Below, in pieces: positions 37,742 through 46,828 of a stretch of DNA of 64,000 bases. This DNA comes from Pseudidiomarina aestuarii (GTDB lineage: Bacteria; Pseudomonadota; Gammaproteobacteria; Enterobacterales; Alteromonadaceae): contig NZ_PIPR01000002.1 of assembly GCF_003987355.1 (NCBI RefSeq), forward strand, positions 1 through 64,000. The letters are read 5' to 3'. How positions within the stretch are numbered: position 1 is the stretch's first letter; every line of letters begins with the position of its first letter. A program made the translations under genes and the position numbers. The notes under the pieces were generated by a model that saw only the letters and a program-made list of their open reading frames with translations, was not told where the DNA came from and did not search any database.

Positions 37742-38190
37742 GTAGCATTATCGACGCTCTATATGAATTAAAGTACAACCCATATGAGTATGGGCCATAC
37801 TTGGCTTCTTTTTATACGGCCTTAAAGGAATCCGAGAACAATTTGTTGCTTGCCCAGTTGGTCATACCGCTTTGTAGCCATCCGATATACAGCCATAAGT
37901 TGTTAAACTCGAACAAGCGAAGCTCTATCTGGTCTGTATTTGACGACAGAACAAAACTCTATGACCTACAAGAGCGGATTGATGGGTTTCAAACCCTAAC
38001 AGAGCAGTGTATTCAATATTGTTTAGTCAACGACTGGTTATTCGTTAATGAGCAGCGGCTATGCCTAACGAAATGTGATGAGGCTGTCTCCGGCTTTATC
38101 ACTAAAAAGAGTGCAGAAAGGTTAGGCCAGTTATTTAGTGGTCACTCAGTGGTCGAGATTTATGCGTTTTTAGGAGTGAAACCGCGATGA
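37738..38190 (+). CDS. ABC-3C middle component-like small protein
   Basis: A 150-residue, mostly helical protein beginning MSSIIDALYELKYNPYEYGPYL and ending in a probable small winged helix (AERLGQLFSGHSVVEIYAFLGV). Its size, position between the effector and a DUF3732 ATPase, and ATGA overlaps on both sides match the middle component (LmuC-like) of ABC-three-component systems. Sequence motifs alone are weak; the call rests largely on context. It probably bridges the ATPase and the nuclease. Confidence 0.6.
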   Translation: MSSIIDALYELKYNPYEYGPYLASFYTALKESENNLLLAQLVIPLCSHPIYSHKLLNSNKRSSIWSVFDDRTKLYDLQERIDGFQTLTEQCIQYCLVNDWLFVNEQRLCLTKCDEAVSGFITKKSAERLGQLFSGHSVVEIYAFLGVKPR

Positions 38191-40205
38191 AAACACTTAT
38201 TCATGAAATAGGCGTGATTGACCAGCAAGGTCTTAAACACCCTGTTAATTTTCAAGCTGGGCTCAATGTGGTTACCGGTAAATCATCAACCGGTAAAAGT
38301 GCCTTAATTGAAATTTTTGATTATTGCTTTGGCAGCGATGAGAACACCATTCCAAAAGGTGTGATTACAAACAGTGCTGCAATTTACTATGTTGCGCTTG
38401 CTGTTGATGAACAAGATATGGTGATTGCCAGAGACCCCAATCTTGCAACAAAAGCATTTTTCCGTCGTGTTGACGCATTCGATTCGGAAGAGATTGATCG
38501 CGAATATTTTAGTTCTAGCTATTTTCGTCCGTTAAACGAGTTTAAGAAGCATTTAAGAGACTTTTTCCTAGATATTGATGATGTTGACGAATCTTTAGCC
38601 GCGAGAGCTAACAGGAGATTTAATCAAAAAGCACCTACACCATCGGTGCGTAGTTTTACATCTTTTATGCTTCAGCATCAAAACTTGGTTGCCAATAAGC
38701 ATGCGTTGTTTTATCGATTCGATGAAAAGGAAAAACGCGATCAGGCAATTGAACATACAAAGATATTTTTAGGACTTGTCGATCAAAAGTTCTTTCACTT
38801 ATCACAAGAAAAAGAGCGGTTAAGCACAGATGTAAAACGTTTAGAACGGCAAAAAGAAACCAATAAACGCACATCAGAAAGCTACAAACAAAAAGTCGCC
38901 CCTGTGTTAAGTCAGCTTTACGCTTTAATGGGTTTTAAAGATGAGCCTATATCTCTGACAAAGGTGCTCCAGCATCCTCAAGATGCAAAGGATCAGCTAG
39001 ATAGCATCATAGTTGCCGAGAAAATCGTTCACAGTTCCGATGCTATGACACAACGGTATGAGCAGTTGAAACTGGCGCGCAATCAAAAAACTTCTGAGTT
39101 ACGAAAGTTGCAGCGTCAAGCTGCATCTATTAATAAACACATCCAGGAAGAAGAGCTATTTGTTGAGAATGTAAAACGCTTTAACTCACCTCAGAATGTT
39201 CATATTTCCGCCACGGTTTGCCCATTCTGCCATACCGAAAAAGACAACTTGCGACAAAGTGCAGAGAAGCTTCAGCAGGCCATTACGAAAGTATCGGGGA
39301 ACCTTGCTCAAGCTCGTCCTATGAAAGCAAAGTTTCAATCATCTTTAATTGAAGTACAGCGTGATACAGAGATTGTTAGTAAGTTGCTAACCGATCTCAA
39401 TCAACAAATAGCTGAAATTGAGAAAGTAAATCAGCAGTTAGCCGAACAGAAGAGCTTGTATGAGAGCATTATAATGCAAAAAGCCAAGCTGTTTGCACTT
39501 CTTGATACCTTAAATATGGCTGATGATGCTGAACTTGATGGAGAAATCAAAAAGTTAAAGAGGAAGCTCAAGAAGATTACTGATGCACTAAAAGAATACG
39601 ATGTGCAAAAAGGTTTGGCAGCTGCATCGCTTAAGGTAAACGAATATATGGCCAGCATAGGTAGCCATTTTGAATTTGAGGCAAGCTATAAACCAGTTAA
39701 CCTCCATTTCTCATTTGAGACATTCGACCTTTATCATTTAACGCCCGAAAACGAAAAAATCTACCTTCGTTCAATGGGTAGCGGCGCAAACTGGCTTTAT
39801 TGTCATATAACGTTATTTTTGGCTTTGCATAAGTATTTCGTTGAGCTAGGTAGTAAATGCGCTATCCCTTCCATACTATTTTTGGACCAGCCGACTCAGG
39901 TGTACTTCCCTAATTTTAACCGCGATATTTCTGCTAGTTTTGACGAACAAAAGAGTCAGGAAGCAGCACAAAGGGTTGGAAATGAGCGGTCTATTGACGA
40001 AGATATCAAAGCTGTTGAAAACTTGTTCAGTAGACTGTCAATTTACTGTGAGGAGCTGCAAAGTAAATACGGCTTTAGCCCTCAGTTAATAGTTACTGAT
40101 CACGCAGATAACCTTTCTCTGTCAAACGGTGTTAAGTTTGAGTCGTTAGTTAATGGTAACCGCTGGAGAAGTCGAGGCTTGATTAACCCAGTGCCATACA
40201 GATAG
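38187..40205 (+). CDS. DUF3732/Rad50-like ABC ATPase with CxxC hook
   Basis: The 672-residue protein has Walker A TGKSSTGKSALIEIFDYCFGS near residue 31, typical of DUF3732. Two long coiled coils (about 205-335 and 360-490) flank VCPFCHTEKDN near 343, a CxxC that resembles the Rad50 zinc hook. The C-terminal half head has signature MGSGANWLYCH and Walker B ILFLDQPTQVYFP. As in Rad50/LmuB, it may sense DNA ends or foreign DNA and activate the nuclease encoded two genes upstream. Last gene of the operon; the island boundary follows 114 nt later. Confidence 0.8.
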   Translation: MKTLIHEIGVIDQQGLKHPVNFQAGLNVVTGKSSTGKSALIEIFDYCFGSDENTIPKGVITNSAAIYYVALAVDEQDMVIARDPNLATKAFFRRVDAFDSEEIDREYFSSSYFRPLNEFKKHLRDFFLDIDDVDESLAARANRRFNQKAPTPSVRSFTSFMLQHQNLVANKHALFYRFDEKEKRDQAIEHTKIFLGLVDQKFFHLSQEKERLSTDVKRLERQKETNKRTSESYKQKVAPVLSQLYALMGFKDEPISLTKVLQHPQDAKDQLDSIIVAEKIVHSSDAMTQRYEQLKLARNQKTSELRKLQRQAASINKHIQEEELFVENVKRFNSPQNVHISATVCPFCHTEKDNLRQSAEKLQQAITKVSGNLAQARPMKAKFQSSLIEVQRDTEIVSKLLTDLNQQIAEIEKVNQQLAEQKSLYESIIMQKAKLFALLDTLNMADDAELDGEIKKLKRKLKKITDALKEYDVQKGLAAASLKVNEYMASIGSHFEFEASYKPVNLHFSFETFDLYHLTPENEKIYLRSMGSGANWLYCHITLFLALHKYFVELGSKCAIPSILFLDQPTQVYFPNFNRDISASFDEQKSQEAAQRVGNERSIDEDIKAVENLFSRLSIYCEELQSKYGFSPQLIVTDHADNLSLSNGVKFESLVNGNRWRSRGLINPVPYR

Positions 40206-40318
40206 TTTTATCGATTGTTTTGCGGTACTTGGTGAGATCTTCGGTGAGGCTCATTCAATAAGCATTCAAAGTTAGTTTCAAGACGCTGATTAATCAAGAA
40301 ATTTATATTCACTCAATA

Positions 40319-40341
40319 AGCAGATCCAGAACATCGAGTAG
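40319..40341. other. Right attachment repeat (attR-like) with YicC C-terminal codons
   Basis: AGCAGATCCAGAA-CA-TCGAGT-AG. In frame it reads K-QIQNIE-stop, the usual YicC C-terminus, although no yicC body precedes it. This is the expected scar of site-specific insertion into the gene end. Confidence 0.78.
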
Positions 40342-40369
40342 GCTTATAACCCAACCCGAGAGGAAAAAT

Positions 40370-40396
40370 GAGCCGAATAATGCTGCTATTCGGCTC
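40370..40396. terminator. Hairpin terminator, probably the original yicC terminator
   Basis: A perfect 10-bp stem, GAGCCGAATA / TATTCGGCTC, with a 7-nt loop. On the minus strand it is followed by ATTTTT. It lies 28 nt after the displaced yicC end. Confidence 0.75.
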
Positions 40397-40649
40397 ACAA
40401 TTTGAGCCGATTCAACTCCAGCCAAAACTCAACCCACCATGTAAATAGTAAAATAAGTCCAATTAATTGCTAAATGGTCAAATTTTACCAATAGACCAGT
40501 CATGGTTGCGTTCAAATGGGCGAATAAGGGCTGGGTATGCACGCTGTCGATGGATTTCAGGAGCGACTTCGAAACATTATCCCTCAGCTGCCCTGATTTG
40601 GTATGCTGTGGGCACGGTAAAACATAATAAAAAACAACAGGAGCAAACC

Positions 40650-42500
40650 ATGTTTGATATGAAGCGCATTGCGCTAGCAGTGTCGTTGGCATTGGCCGCG
40701 ACCGCATGTTCGGAAGCACCGAAAACCAATGCAGCAACTGAAGCGCCGTCAGCGGCTGAGCAACAAGCGCAACAAAAAACCGAGTCGGAAAAAGCGAATC
40801 AGCTGTTTGAAGAAATCTTCATGGATGCGGTAATGCGCAGTCCTATGTATCAGTCTTACTTGGGCATCAAAGATGACCAAGACAAGTGGGATGATATTTC
40901 GGATGCTAAATCAGCCGAAGAGCTCGACATCGCGAAAGTGAATTTGGAAAAAGTTTTGGCTATTGATGAGAGCCAACTGGACGAGCAAACCTATTTAAGC
41001 TGGCAGCTCATGAAACAAGAGCTGGAACAAGAAATTGCTGACTACAAATGGCGTCACCATAACTATCCAGTCAATCAAATGTTCGGCATGCACTCGAGCG
41101 TGGCGTCACTGTTGATTAACCAACATCGCATTAGCTCGGTCGATGACGCTGAAGATTACATCAGCCGTTTGAACGGTCTACCAGAGCTGTTCGAGCAGTT
41201 GACTGAGAACCTGAAAATTCGTGCTGAGAAAGGCATTATTGCACCGAAGTTTGTTTACCCTTACGTCATTAGTGACAGCCAAAACATCATCACCGGTGCG
41301 CCTTTTGATGATGGTGAGCCGAGTGTTTTACTGGAAGACTTCACCAAGAAAATCGAGAACCTCGATATTGAAGACGCTCAGTTCAATGAGCTCAAAGGTG
41401 CAGCTGAAACAGCGCTCGTTGAGTCAGTCAAGCCAGCTTATGACAATCTAATTGCGGCTGTGAAAGAGCTTGAGCAACAAGCCGATACCAAAGACGGCGC
41501 ATGGAAGTTCCCTGACGGTGAAGCCTTCTACAACAACGCGTTGCAGCGCACTACAACAACCGATCTGACCGCTGATGAAATTCATCAAATCGGTCTGGAT
41601 GAAGTTGCTCGCATTCACGAAGAAATGCGCGCCATCATGGAAGTTGTGGGTTATGAAGGCACGCTGCAAGAGTTCTTTGTTCACATGCGTAACAATCAAG
41701 ACTTCATCTATCCAGATACTGAAGAAGGTCGTCAACGCTATTTGGAAGAGGCAAAAGCCTACATCGATACCATGCGTGGCTTCTTGGATGAGCTGTTTAT
41801 TACCAAGCCTAAAGCCGACATGATTGTGAAAGCGGTTGAGCCTTTCCGTGAGAAGTCAGCGGGTAAAGCTTTCTATCAACAACCGTCTATGGATGGTTCG
41901 CGCCCAGGTGTTTACTACGCTAACTTGTACGACATGGCGTCGATGCCGACTTACCAGATGGAAGCTTTGGCTTACCATGAAGGTATTCCAGGTCACCACA
42001 TGCAAATTGCCATTCAGCAAGAGCTTGAGGGTATTCCGTCGTTCCGTAAGTTCGGTCGCTATACTGCCTACAGTGAAGGCTGGGGACTTTATACCGAAAT
42101 GCTGCCAAAAGAATATGGTTTCTACAAAGACCCATACTCAGACTTTGGTCGCTTAGCCATGGAGTTGTGGCGTGCAGTGCGCTTGGTAGTCGATACCGGT
42201 ATTCACGATAAGAAGTGGACGCGCGAAGAAGGTATTGATTTTTACGTGAGCAATACACCGAACGCAGAAGCCGATGCAGTGAAAATGGTGGAGCGTCATA
42301 TTGTGATGCCAGGCCAAGCAACGGCTTACAAAATCGGGATGTTGAAGATTCTCGAGCTACGCGAAAAAGCCAAAGCTGAACTCGGCGATGCTTTCGATAT
42401 TCGTGAGTTCCACGATACGGTATTGGCAAACGGTCCAGTACCGCTAAATATCCTTGAGCAATTCGTCAACGACTACATTGCTGACAAAAAGGCCTCGTAG
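40650..42500 (+). CDS. DUF885 family metallopeptidase-like lipoprotein
   Basis: The 616-residue protein has a lipoprotein-type signal (LALAATACSE, Cys near 20) and a long helical DUF885 domain. The zinc-peptidase-like motif YHEGIPGHHMQ (HExxxHH type) and EGWGLYTEML are conserved in the family, which includes secreted peptidases distantly related to carboxypeptidase M32. Start ATG 40650 has ACAGGAGC 6 nt upstream; a longer frame to 40467 is rejected. It is probably envelope-anchored and involved in peptide degradation. Substrate is unknown. Confidence 0.85.
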   Translation: MFDMKRIALAVSLALAATACSEAPKTNAATEAPSAAEQQAQQKTESEKANQLFEEIFMDAVMRSPMYQSYLGIKDDQDKWDDISDAKSAEELDIAKVNLEKVLAIDESQLDEQTYLSWQLMKQELEQEIADYKWRHHNYPVNQMFGMHSSVASLLINQHRISSVDDAEDYISRLNGLPELFEQLTENLKIRAEKGIIAPKFVYPYVISDSQNIITGAPFDDGEPSVLLEDFTKKIENLDIEDAQFNELKGAAETALVESVKPAYDNLIAAVKELEQQADTKDGAWKFPDGEAFYNNALQRTTTTDLTADEIHQIGLDEVARIHEEMRAIMEVVGYEGTLQEFFVHMRNNQDFIYPDTEEGRQRYLEEAKAYIDTMRGFLDELFITKPKADMIVKAVEPFREKSAGKAFYQQPSMDGSRPGVYYANLYDMASMPTYQMEALAYHEGIPGHHMQIAIQQELEGIPSFRKFGRYTAYSEGWGLYTEMLPKEYGFYKDPYSDFGRLAMELWRAVRLVVDTGIHDKKWTREEGIDFYVSNTPNAEADAVKMVERHIVMPGQATAYKIGMLKILELREKAKAELGDAFDIREFHDTVLANGPVPLNILEQFVNDYIADKKAS

Positions 42501-42513
42501 AAGAAGTCTTCGA

Positions 42514-42546
42514 GTTGACGCGCTGCGGATCAAGCAGCGCGTCAAC
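42514..42546. terminator. Strong hairpin between convergent genes
   Basis: A perfect 13-bp stem, GTTGACGCGCTGC / GCAGCGCGTCAAC, with a 7-nt loop. It covers the pmrB stop codon on the minus strand and follows the DUF885 gene. No T-run follows on either side, so it may act as an mRNA 3' stabiliser rather than a classical terminator. Confidence 0.6.
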
Positions 42547-43933
42547 CTTCAACTTTGGGTAGTTCTATTTCCACCACCAATCCACTGGGTTCAGCTTGTT
42601 TAAACGTCAGTGTTCCTTGATGCAACTCAATGACTTTTGCGACGATTGAAAGACCTAAACCAGCCCCTTCAATGTGCGAGTGCTCTTGGTGCCGATAAAA
42701 GCGATCGCCCAAATGCTGCAGAACATCGTGAGGTACGCCGCTGCCTTGATCCGTGATACTCAAAACAACCTGTGAGGCCTTCGTTTGAGCGTGAATTGCG
42801 ATGACGCTTTCAAGGGGTGAAAACTTCATGGCGTTCGTGAGCACATTGGAAATTGCGCTCGTCAGCAACAATTCATTGCCGAGAACCGTGATTTCTGGAA
42901 TATCAATATCCCACTGAAATCGTTCAACATCATTACTGGATAGACCATTAATTGCAGCCATAACAAGTTCTTTCACCTGTAGTGGCGTCGAGTTCGATAG
43001 TGCTGCAGAGCTATCCAATTTATTCAGACTAAGTAGCTGGTTTACCAAATTCGACATACGGTCAACGGATTCAATAATGGCCGCTGCCGACTGTTGGGCC
43101 TGCACCGGATCGTTAGCATGTTGGACATTCTCAGCGTGCACTTTAATCGCGCTTAAAGGTGTTCTCAGTTCATGTGAGGCGTCTGCGATAAATCGCTTTT
43201 CACGCTTAGAGAACAAGTCGACTCGTGCCAATAAAACATTCACAGCGGCACGAATAGGCTCCAGTTCTTGCGGTAAGTCCGTTGTAATAGGATGGAGTTG
43301 GTCTACCTCACGTGAGCGCAAATCTTGCGCCAATCGGTTGATCGGCTTGAGCGCAAAGTAAACGATAAACAGCACAATCAAGCTAATCGGCACCCACATC
43401 AACAACAATGGATACAACTGATCGCGAGCTAAATAACCACTGAGTTCACTACGCATATCTTCGCGTTGAAAGGTATGTACCCAAATAGATTTTGCTGCGG
43501 AGTAATAGCTGTAGACGAACCAGGTGTAGCCGCTGTGCTGTGCGTCATGATAACCCGCACGTCTGTCGGTAAAGTCAAAAGCGAGCGCCTGCTGAGTATA
43601 TGCTAGTGGTTGACCTTGTTCGGTGGTGACAAAAAAGCCGATTTTATGCTCATATTTGTGCCCACTTTGACCACGCTCTAGAGAGCCATCGTCCACTTCA
43701 CCCAAGTCATAAAAACTCGACAACGGGATTTCTTTTGGATTGGATTCAGCGAGCGCATCGACCGGATACAGAGAAGCTATCGACTTTGCGGTTTGCGCCA
43801 TTTGCGCATCAAAAACTTCATCAATTTCGTGCAGAATATCGCGATAGATATTCCACGTGGTGATCATTAACACAGCGATTACCGCCAAGTTAATGCCGAT
43901 GATTAAGGTCCGCCGTAACGACCATTTACTCAT
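42542..43933 (-). CDS. pmrB: Sensor histidine kinase, PmrB/QseC-like
   Basis: Inner-membrane kinase of 463 residues. Helix 1 (12-31), a periplasmic sensor of about 145 residues, helix 2 near 175-195 and HAMP are followed by the H-box DASHELRTPLSAIK and a HATPase domain with NVLTNAMKFS, DQGSGVP and GAGLGLSI. The start ATG overlaps the regulator's stop by 8 nt. The PmrB assignment rests on linkage to eptA and dgkA and on a PmrA box upstream of the operon; QseC-like kinases look similar, so the signal sensed is unknown. Confidence 0.85.
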   Translation of the reverse strand: MSKWSLRRTLIIGINLAVIAVLMITTWNIYRDILHEIDEVFDAQMAQTAKSIASLYPVDALAESNPKEIPLSSFYDLGEVDDGSLERGQSGHKYEHKIGFFVTTEQGQPLAYTQQALAFDFTDRRAGYHDAQHSGYTWFVYSYYSAAKSIWVHTFQREDMRSELSGYLARDQLYPLLLMWVPISLIVLFIVYFALKPINRLAQDLRSREVDQLHPITTDLPQELEPIRAAVNVLLARVDLFSKREKRFIADASHELRTPLSAIKVHAENVQHANDPVQAQQSAAAIIESVDRMSNLVNQLLSLNKLDSSAALSNSTPLQVKELVMAAINGLSSNDVERFQWDIDIPEITVLGNELLLTSAISNVLTNAMKFSPLESVIAIHAQTKASQVVLSITDQGSGVPHDVLQHLGDRFYRHQEHSHIEGAGLGLSIVAKVIELHQGTLTFKQAEPSGLVVEIELPKVEG

Positions 43934-44594
43934 GGTTTTGACTCGCAAGTCGGTAGCCTAAGCCCCGAGCAGTATGAATAATATTTGGCGGTAATTTCTT
44001 GCGCAGATGATGCAAATGTACTTCTAAGGAATTACTCTCGTTATCGCCACCCCAGCCATAACATGCGCTCTCTAGCTGCTCTTTGCTGACAATTTTACCG
44101 AGGTGAAGAGCGAGCTGTTTGATGATGAGCCACTCGAGTCGAGTGAGGTGGATCATGTGTTCACCAACACGACATTGCTGCGCGGCGAGATCAATAATCA
44201 GTTCACCACAGATCACGGTATCATTGGCTTGCTGAGTTTGGCTTCGGAGTTGTGCGCGAATACGCGCTTCTAATTCGCGCAATTCAAAGGGCTTCACAAC
44301 GTAGTCATTGGCACCCTCATTGAGTGCCGCGAGTTTATTATCAATATCATCAAATGCGGTTAGCACGATAATAGGCAAGCGATTACCGTTCTTGCGTAAA
44401 CGCTTAATGAGACTGACCGAGCGCCCGTCAGGGAGTCCCAAATCAAAAATTGCGAGATCGAATGTGTCGGTGCTCAATGCGGCGTCCGCTTGCGCAAGCG
44501 TCAGACAGTGATCGACCACATACCCCATTCGCGCAAGGCCTTGGATGATGCCTTCGGCGAGCGACTGGTGATCTTCAAGGAGTAGTATGCGCAA
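43926..44594 (-). CDS. pmrA: Response regulator, PmrA-like (OmpR family)
   Basis: The 222-residue protein has a receiver (1-115) with phospho-acceptor Asp in AIFDLGLPDG and Lys in VVKPFELREL. The winged helix includes SNSLEVHLHHLRKKL and ARGLGYRL. The start is TTG: no in-frame ATG is near, MRILLLEDH is the expected family start, and CAGGAAG lies 9 nt upstream. It overlaps eptA by 20 nt. It probably binds the PmrA box at 47220-47236 and controls its own operon. Confidence 0.88.
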   Translation of the reverse strand: MRILLLEDHQSLAEGIIQGLARMGYVVDHCLTLAQADAALSTDTFDLAIFDLGLPDGRSVSLIKRLRKNGNRLPIIVLTAFDDIDNKLAALNEGANDYVVKPFELRELEARIRAQLRSQTQQANDTVICGELIIDLAAQQCRVGEHMIHLTRLEWLIIKQLALHLGKIVSKEQLESACYGWGGDNESNSLEVHLHHLRKKLPPNIIHTARGLGYRLASQNHE

Positions 44595-46158
44595 CGTTTA
44601 CACTTCCTGTGGCATCAATTAAATCCAGCTGCTGGTTATACAACGAGGTTTCCACCTCGAAAAATCCTAATAATGTATGAGCAAGATAATCATGGCTCAC
44701 TGGTTCATGGTTGTCTATGCTCAACTTTTTAAACTGAGTTGTTGGCCACACAATCCACGGAATTTGACGCTGTTCAGCAGGCGCTAACCAATTTGGCAAA
44801 CCGTGTAAGTAAAAACCATGGTCGCCGAGTGACTCACCGTGATCAGACACATACATCATACTTGCGTCGATGTCGGTAGGCCCCTGTAATAATTCGATGA
44901 CACCGCTTATCAACCTATCGGTTACGAGTAGGCTATTGTCGTAGGCATTGACAATTTGTTCCTTGCTACATTCGGTCAAGTCAGCACTCTCGCACTCCGG
45001 TTGGAACTGTTTGAGTGACTGAGGAGAGCGCTTGTAATAAGCCGGACCATGGCTACCCATTTGGTGCAAAACAATGACACGGTCGTGCTCCGTTTGTTGT
45101 AAGAGCAAAGCTAAACGCGTCAACATATCATTATCGAAGCACTCTAGCTCTGCGCAATCCTGCTGATCGAGCAGCGTCGTTTCGATACGGTCACAGACAT
45201 TCTTACAACCAGAATTATTCTCAATCCAAGTGGCCGAAATGCCAGCCTGTTTCAACACATCGAGAACGTTACTGGACGATCGAACGGTATCGTTGTATGT
45301 CTCTGCAGTGGCGAAGCTGAACATGCAGGGCACGGATATAGCCGTGGCGGTGCCGCAGGAAATCGCGTGCGGGTAGCTGAGGATTTGTCCGCTTGCTGCC
45401 AGTCTATTCAGTTTCGGTGTAGTTAACCGAGGGTAACCATTCACCGAGAAATGGTCGGGGCGAGCGGTTTCCCCAACAATGACGACCATTACTTTAGGTT
45501 TGGATATGGATTTTCTTTGTACTGCATCCGTGCCTAAGGTCACAAATTCTGCCGGCACATCGAAGTGCTGCTTAATTACCGAAACGCTTGATGAAATGGC
45601 ATTGAAAGGAACAATTCGATATTTGATATCGCGGTGATTCCGAAATAATGATGCGAAGTCATCATAATTGGCGTACATCACAATGCTCATGACCGCCACT
45701 AGCAAAGTTGATGCTAAGACTCCTTGTCCCAGTTGAGTTGACCAGTGCGTTGTCGACGAATCAAATTTCCAAATAAGAACACTCGGTACAATGCCGAGAA
45801 GAAAGAGATGCTGAAACAGCGCGAGCGATAGCAGATCAGCGGTTTCGCCAATGTCAGTCTCGATTGTGTTCACTAACATGTCGGGGTCGATAACAACCCC
45901 ATACTGTTGCATGAAAAAACTCACTGGAGCCGCAATCATGATGAGTGCAATAGCAACGAATTTGAAGCAACCTAACGCGCGACTTAGTGACAAGAATGCT
46001 GCATAAAAAAGCCACAACAAGAGACCAATCTTGAGCTGCAGTAGTGTACCCGCCTGATATTGTTCCAGTGCGCCGAGTAATGGACTTGAGTAGGCAATCA
46101 CCAGCCACGCTGATACGGCAAGCGACCAACTGAATGATTTAGCGTTGAACACTCGCAT
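44575..46158 (-). CDS. eptA: Lipid A phosphoethanolamine transferase
   Basis: Transfers phosphoethanolamine from phosphatidylethanolamine to lipid A phosphates, lowering the negative charge and giving polymyxin resistance. The 527-residue protein has five N-terminal helices followed by a periplasmic alkaline-phosphatase-fold domain. This shows the zinc-binding VGETARPDHFS, nucleophile Thr in SCGTATAISVPCMFS, and YVSDHGESLGDHGFYLHG. The ATG at 46158 has GGAG 6 nt upstream. It overlaps the PAP2 gene by 20 nt, which supports a single operon. Confidence 0.93.
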   Translation of the reverse strand: MRVFNAKSFSWSLAVSAWLVIAYSSPLLGALEQYQAGTLLQLKIGLLLWLFYAAFLSLSRALGCFKFVAIALIMIAAPVSFFMQQYGVVIDPDMLVNTIETDIGETADLLSLALFQHLFLLGIVPSVLIWKFDSSTTHWSTQLGQGVLASTLLVAVMSIVMYANYDDFASLFRNHRDIKYRIVPFNAISSSVSVIKQHFDVPAEFVTLGTDAVQRKSISKPKVMVVIVGETARPDHFSVNGYPRLTTPKLNRLAASGQILSYPHAISCGTATAISVPCMFSFATAETYNDTVRSSSNVLDVLKQAGISATWIENNSGCKNVCDRIETTLLDQQDCAELECFDNDMLTRLALLLQQTEHDRVIVLHQMGSHGPAYYKRSPQSLKQFQPECESADLTECSKEQIVNAYDNSLLVTDRLISGVIELLQGPTDIDASMMYVSDHGESLGDHGFYLHGLPNWLAPAEQRQIPWIVWPTTQFKKLSIDNHEPVSHDYLAHTLLGFFEVETSLYNQQLDLIDATGSVNVAHTTP

Positions 46159-46828
46159 GTGCGTCTCCGATGTGAAAAATAATGGCGGGAATACACCAGC
46201 AAATAAATGCTGTTGTGACATCATCAATGAAAAAGTGCGCGCCTCTCAATTGCTGAGACAGTCCCAGGATGAAGCCGATAATAAGAGCGGTAACGAATGC
46301 TCTCCGGGCTCGGACGGGATGCCGCTGGCGCCAAAAGAAGTACAAAGCTATCCAAGCAAAGCCAATACTAGAGTGTCCTGCAGGGAAGCAGCGGCCCGCT
46401 GCTTGATCTTCCGGTCGGAACTGCCACAGTGGCACGTATGGCTGACTCCCTCCGAACTGCTGTAGATCCCACGGGCAGTCCATTCCTAGGATATATTTGA
46501 AATAGTTCACCAGCCCAAACGAAAAGAGCACTGAGATGAGCAGCAGAGCATAACGATGTTTATCCGTGGCAAACGGTCGGCCAATGTATTGGTAGACGAT
46601 CACCATCAGCAGGCCAAGCACTGCAACTATGTTTAGCCACCGGACGCTCTCGTGCAAAATGGTTTTGGTAATAAAGTGATTACGTAACGACCATTGCTCG
46701 CCTTCTAACTTGAAAAAGGTCGCCGCAATGTCGAATTTTAAACCGGAAACTTCCAGTACGAATAGGAGAGCGACGAATCCAAGCATCACAGTCAGGGGGC
46801 GCTGGAGTGAGTTTTTCAATGTGGCCAC
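46139..46828 (-). CDS. PAP2-family membrane phosphatase (LpxE/PgpB-like)
   Basis: The 229-residue integral membrane phosphatase has about six helices and the three PAP2 motifs: KYILGMDCPWDL (motif 1 variant), AGHSSIGF (PSGH-like) and QQLRGAHFFIDD (motif 3 with His and Asp). It may dephosphorylate a lipid phosphate, such as lipid A, undecaprenyl-PP or phosphatidate. Beside eptA and dgkA, lipid A or phosphatidate is most likely. The start is GTG with GGAG 10 nt upstream, overlapping dgkA by 13 nt; a TTG 15 nt further up is less likely. Confidence 0.82.
   Translation of the reverse strand: MATLKNSLQRPLTVMLGFVALLFVLEVSGLKFDIAATFFKLEGEQWSLRNHFITKTILHESVRWLNIVAVLGLLMVIVYQYIGRPFATDKHRYALLLISVLFSFGLVNYFKYILGMDCPWDLQQFGGSQPYVPLWQFRPEDQAAGRCFPAGHSSIGFAWIALYFFWRQRHPVRARRAFVTALIIGFILGLSQQLRGAHFFIDDVTTAFICWCIPAIIFHIGDAHASVQR

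Larger units (their letters stand above)
27659..40341. mobile_element. Defence island integrated at the 3' end of yicC (no integrase seen)
   Basis: The segment is bounded by imperfect direct repeats in the yicC terminus (27659-27681) and at 40319-40341, which restores the YicC C-terminal codons. Base composition is visibly AT-richer than the flanks, especially at 28.8-29.8 kb. The cargo is a frameshifted lipoprotein gene, a PD-(D/E)XK nuclease, a membrane protein and a seven-gene restriction/ABC-3C operon. Vibrio and related MGIs mobilised by SXT/R391 elements use the same site, but they carry an integrase next to attL. None is here, so this is either a decayed or a trans-dependent island. 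Confidence 0.8.
40206..40649. other. 444-bp gap: island right end and DUF885 leader
   Basis: No gene is supported here. It contains the right attachment repeat (40319-40341), two short direct repeats before it (TCAATAAGCA at about 40255 and 40314), the native yicC terminator (40370-40396) and the leader of the DUF885 gene. An extended -10-like TGGTATGCT near 40600 is a weak promoter candidate. Confidence 0.6.

Noticed and set aside
40475-40490. TGGTC...TACCA followed by GACCAGT as a FadR-like site before the DUF885 gene
   Set aside because: The symmetrical arms are only four bases and the full FadR consensus is not met.
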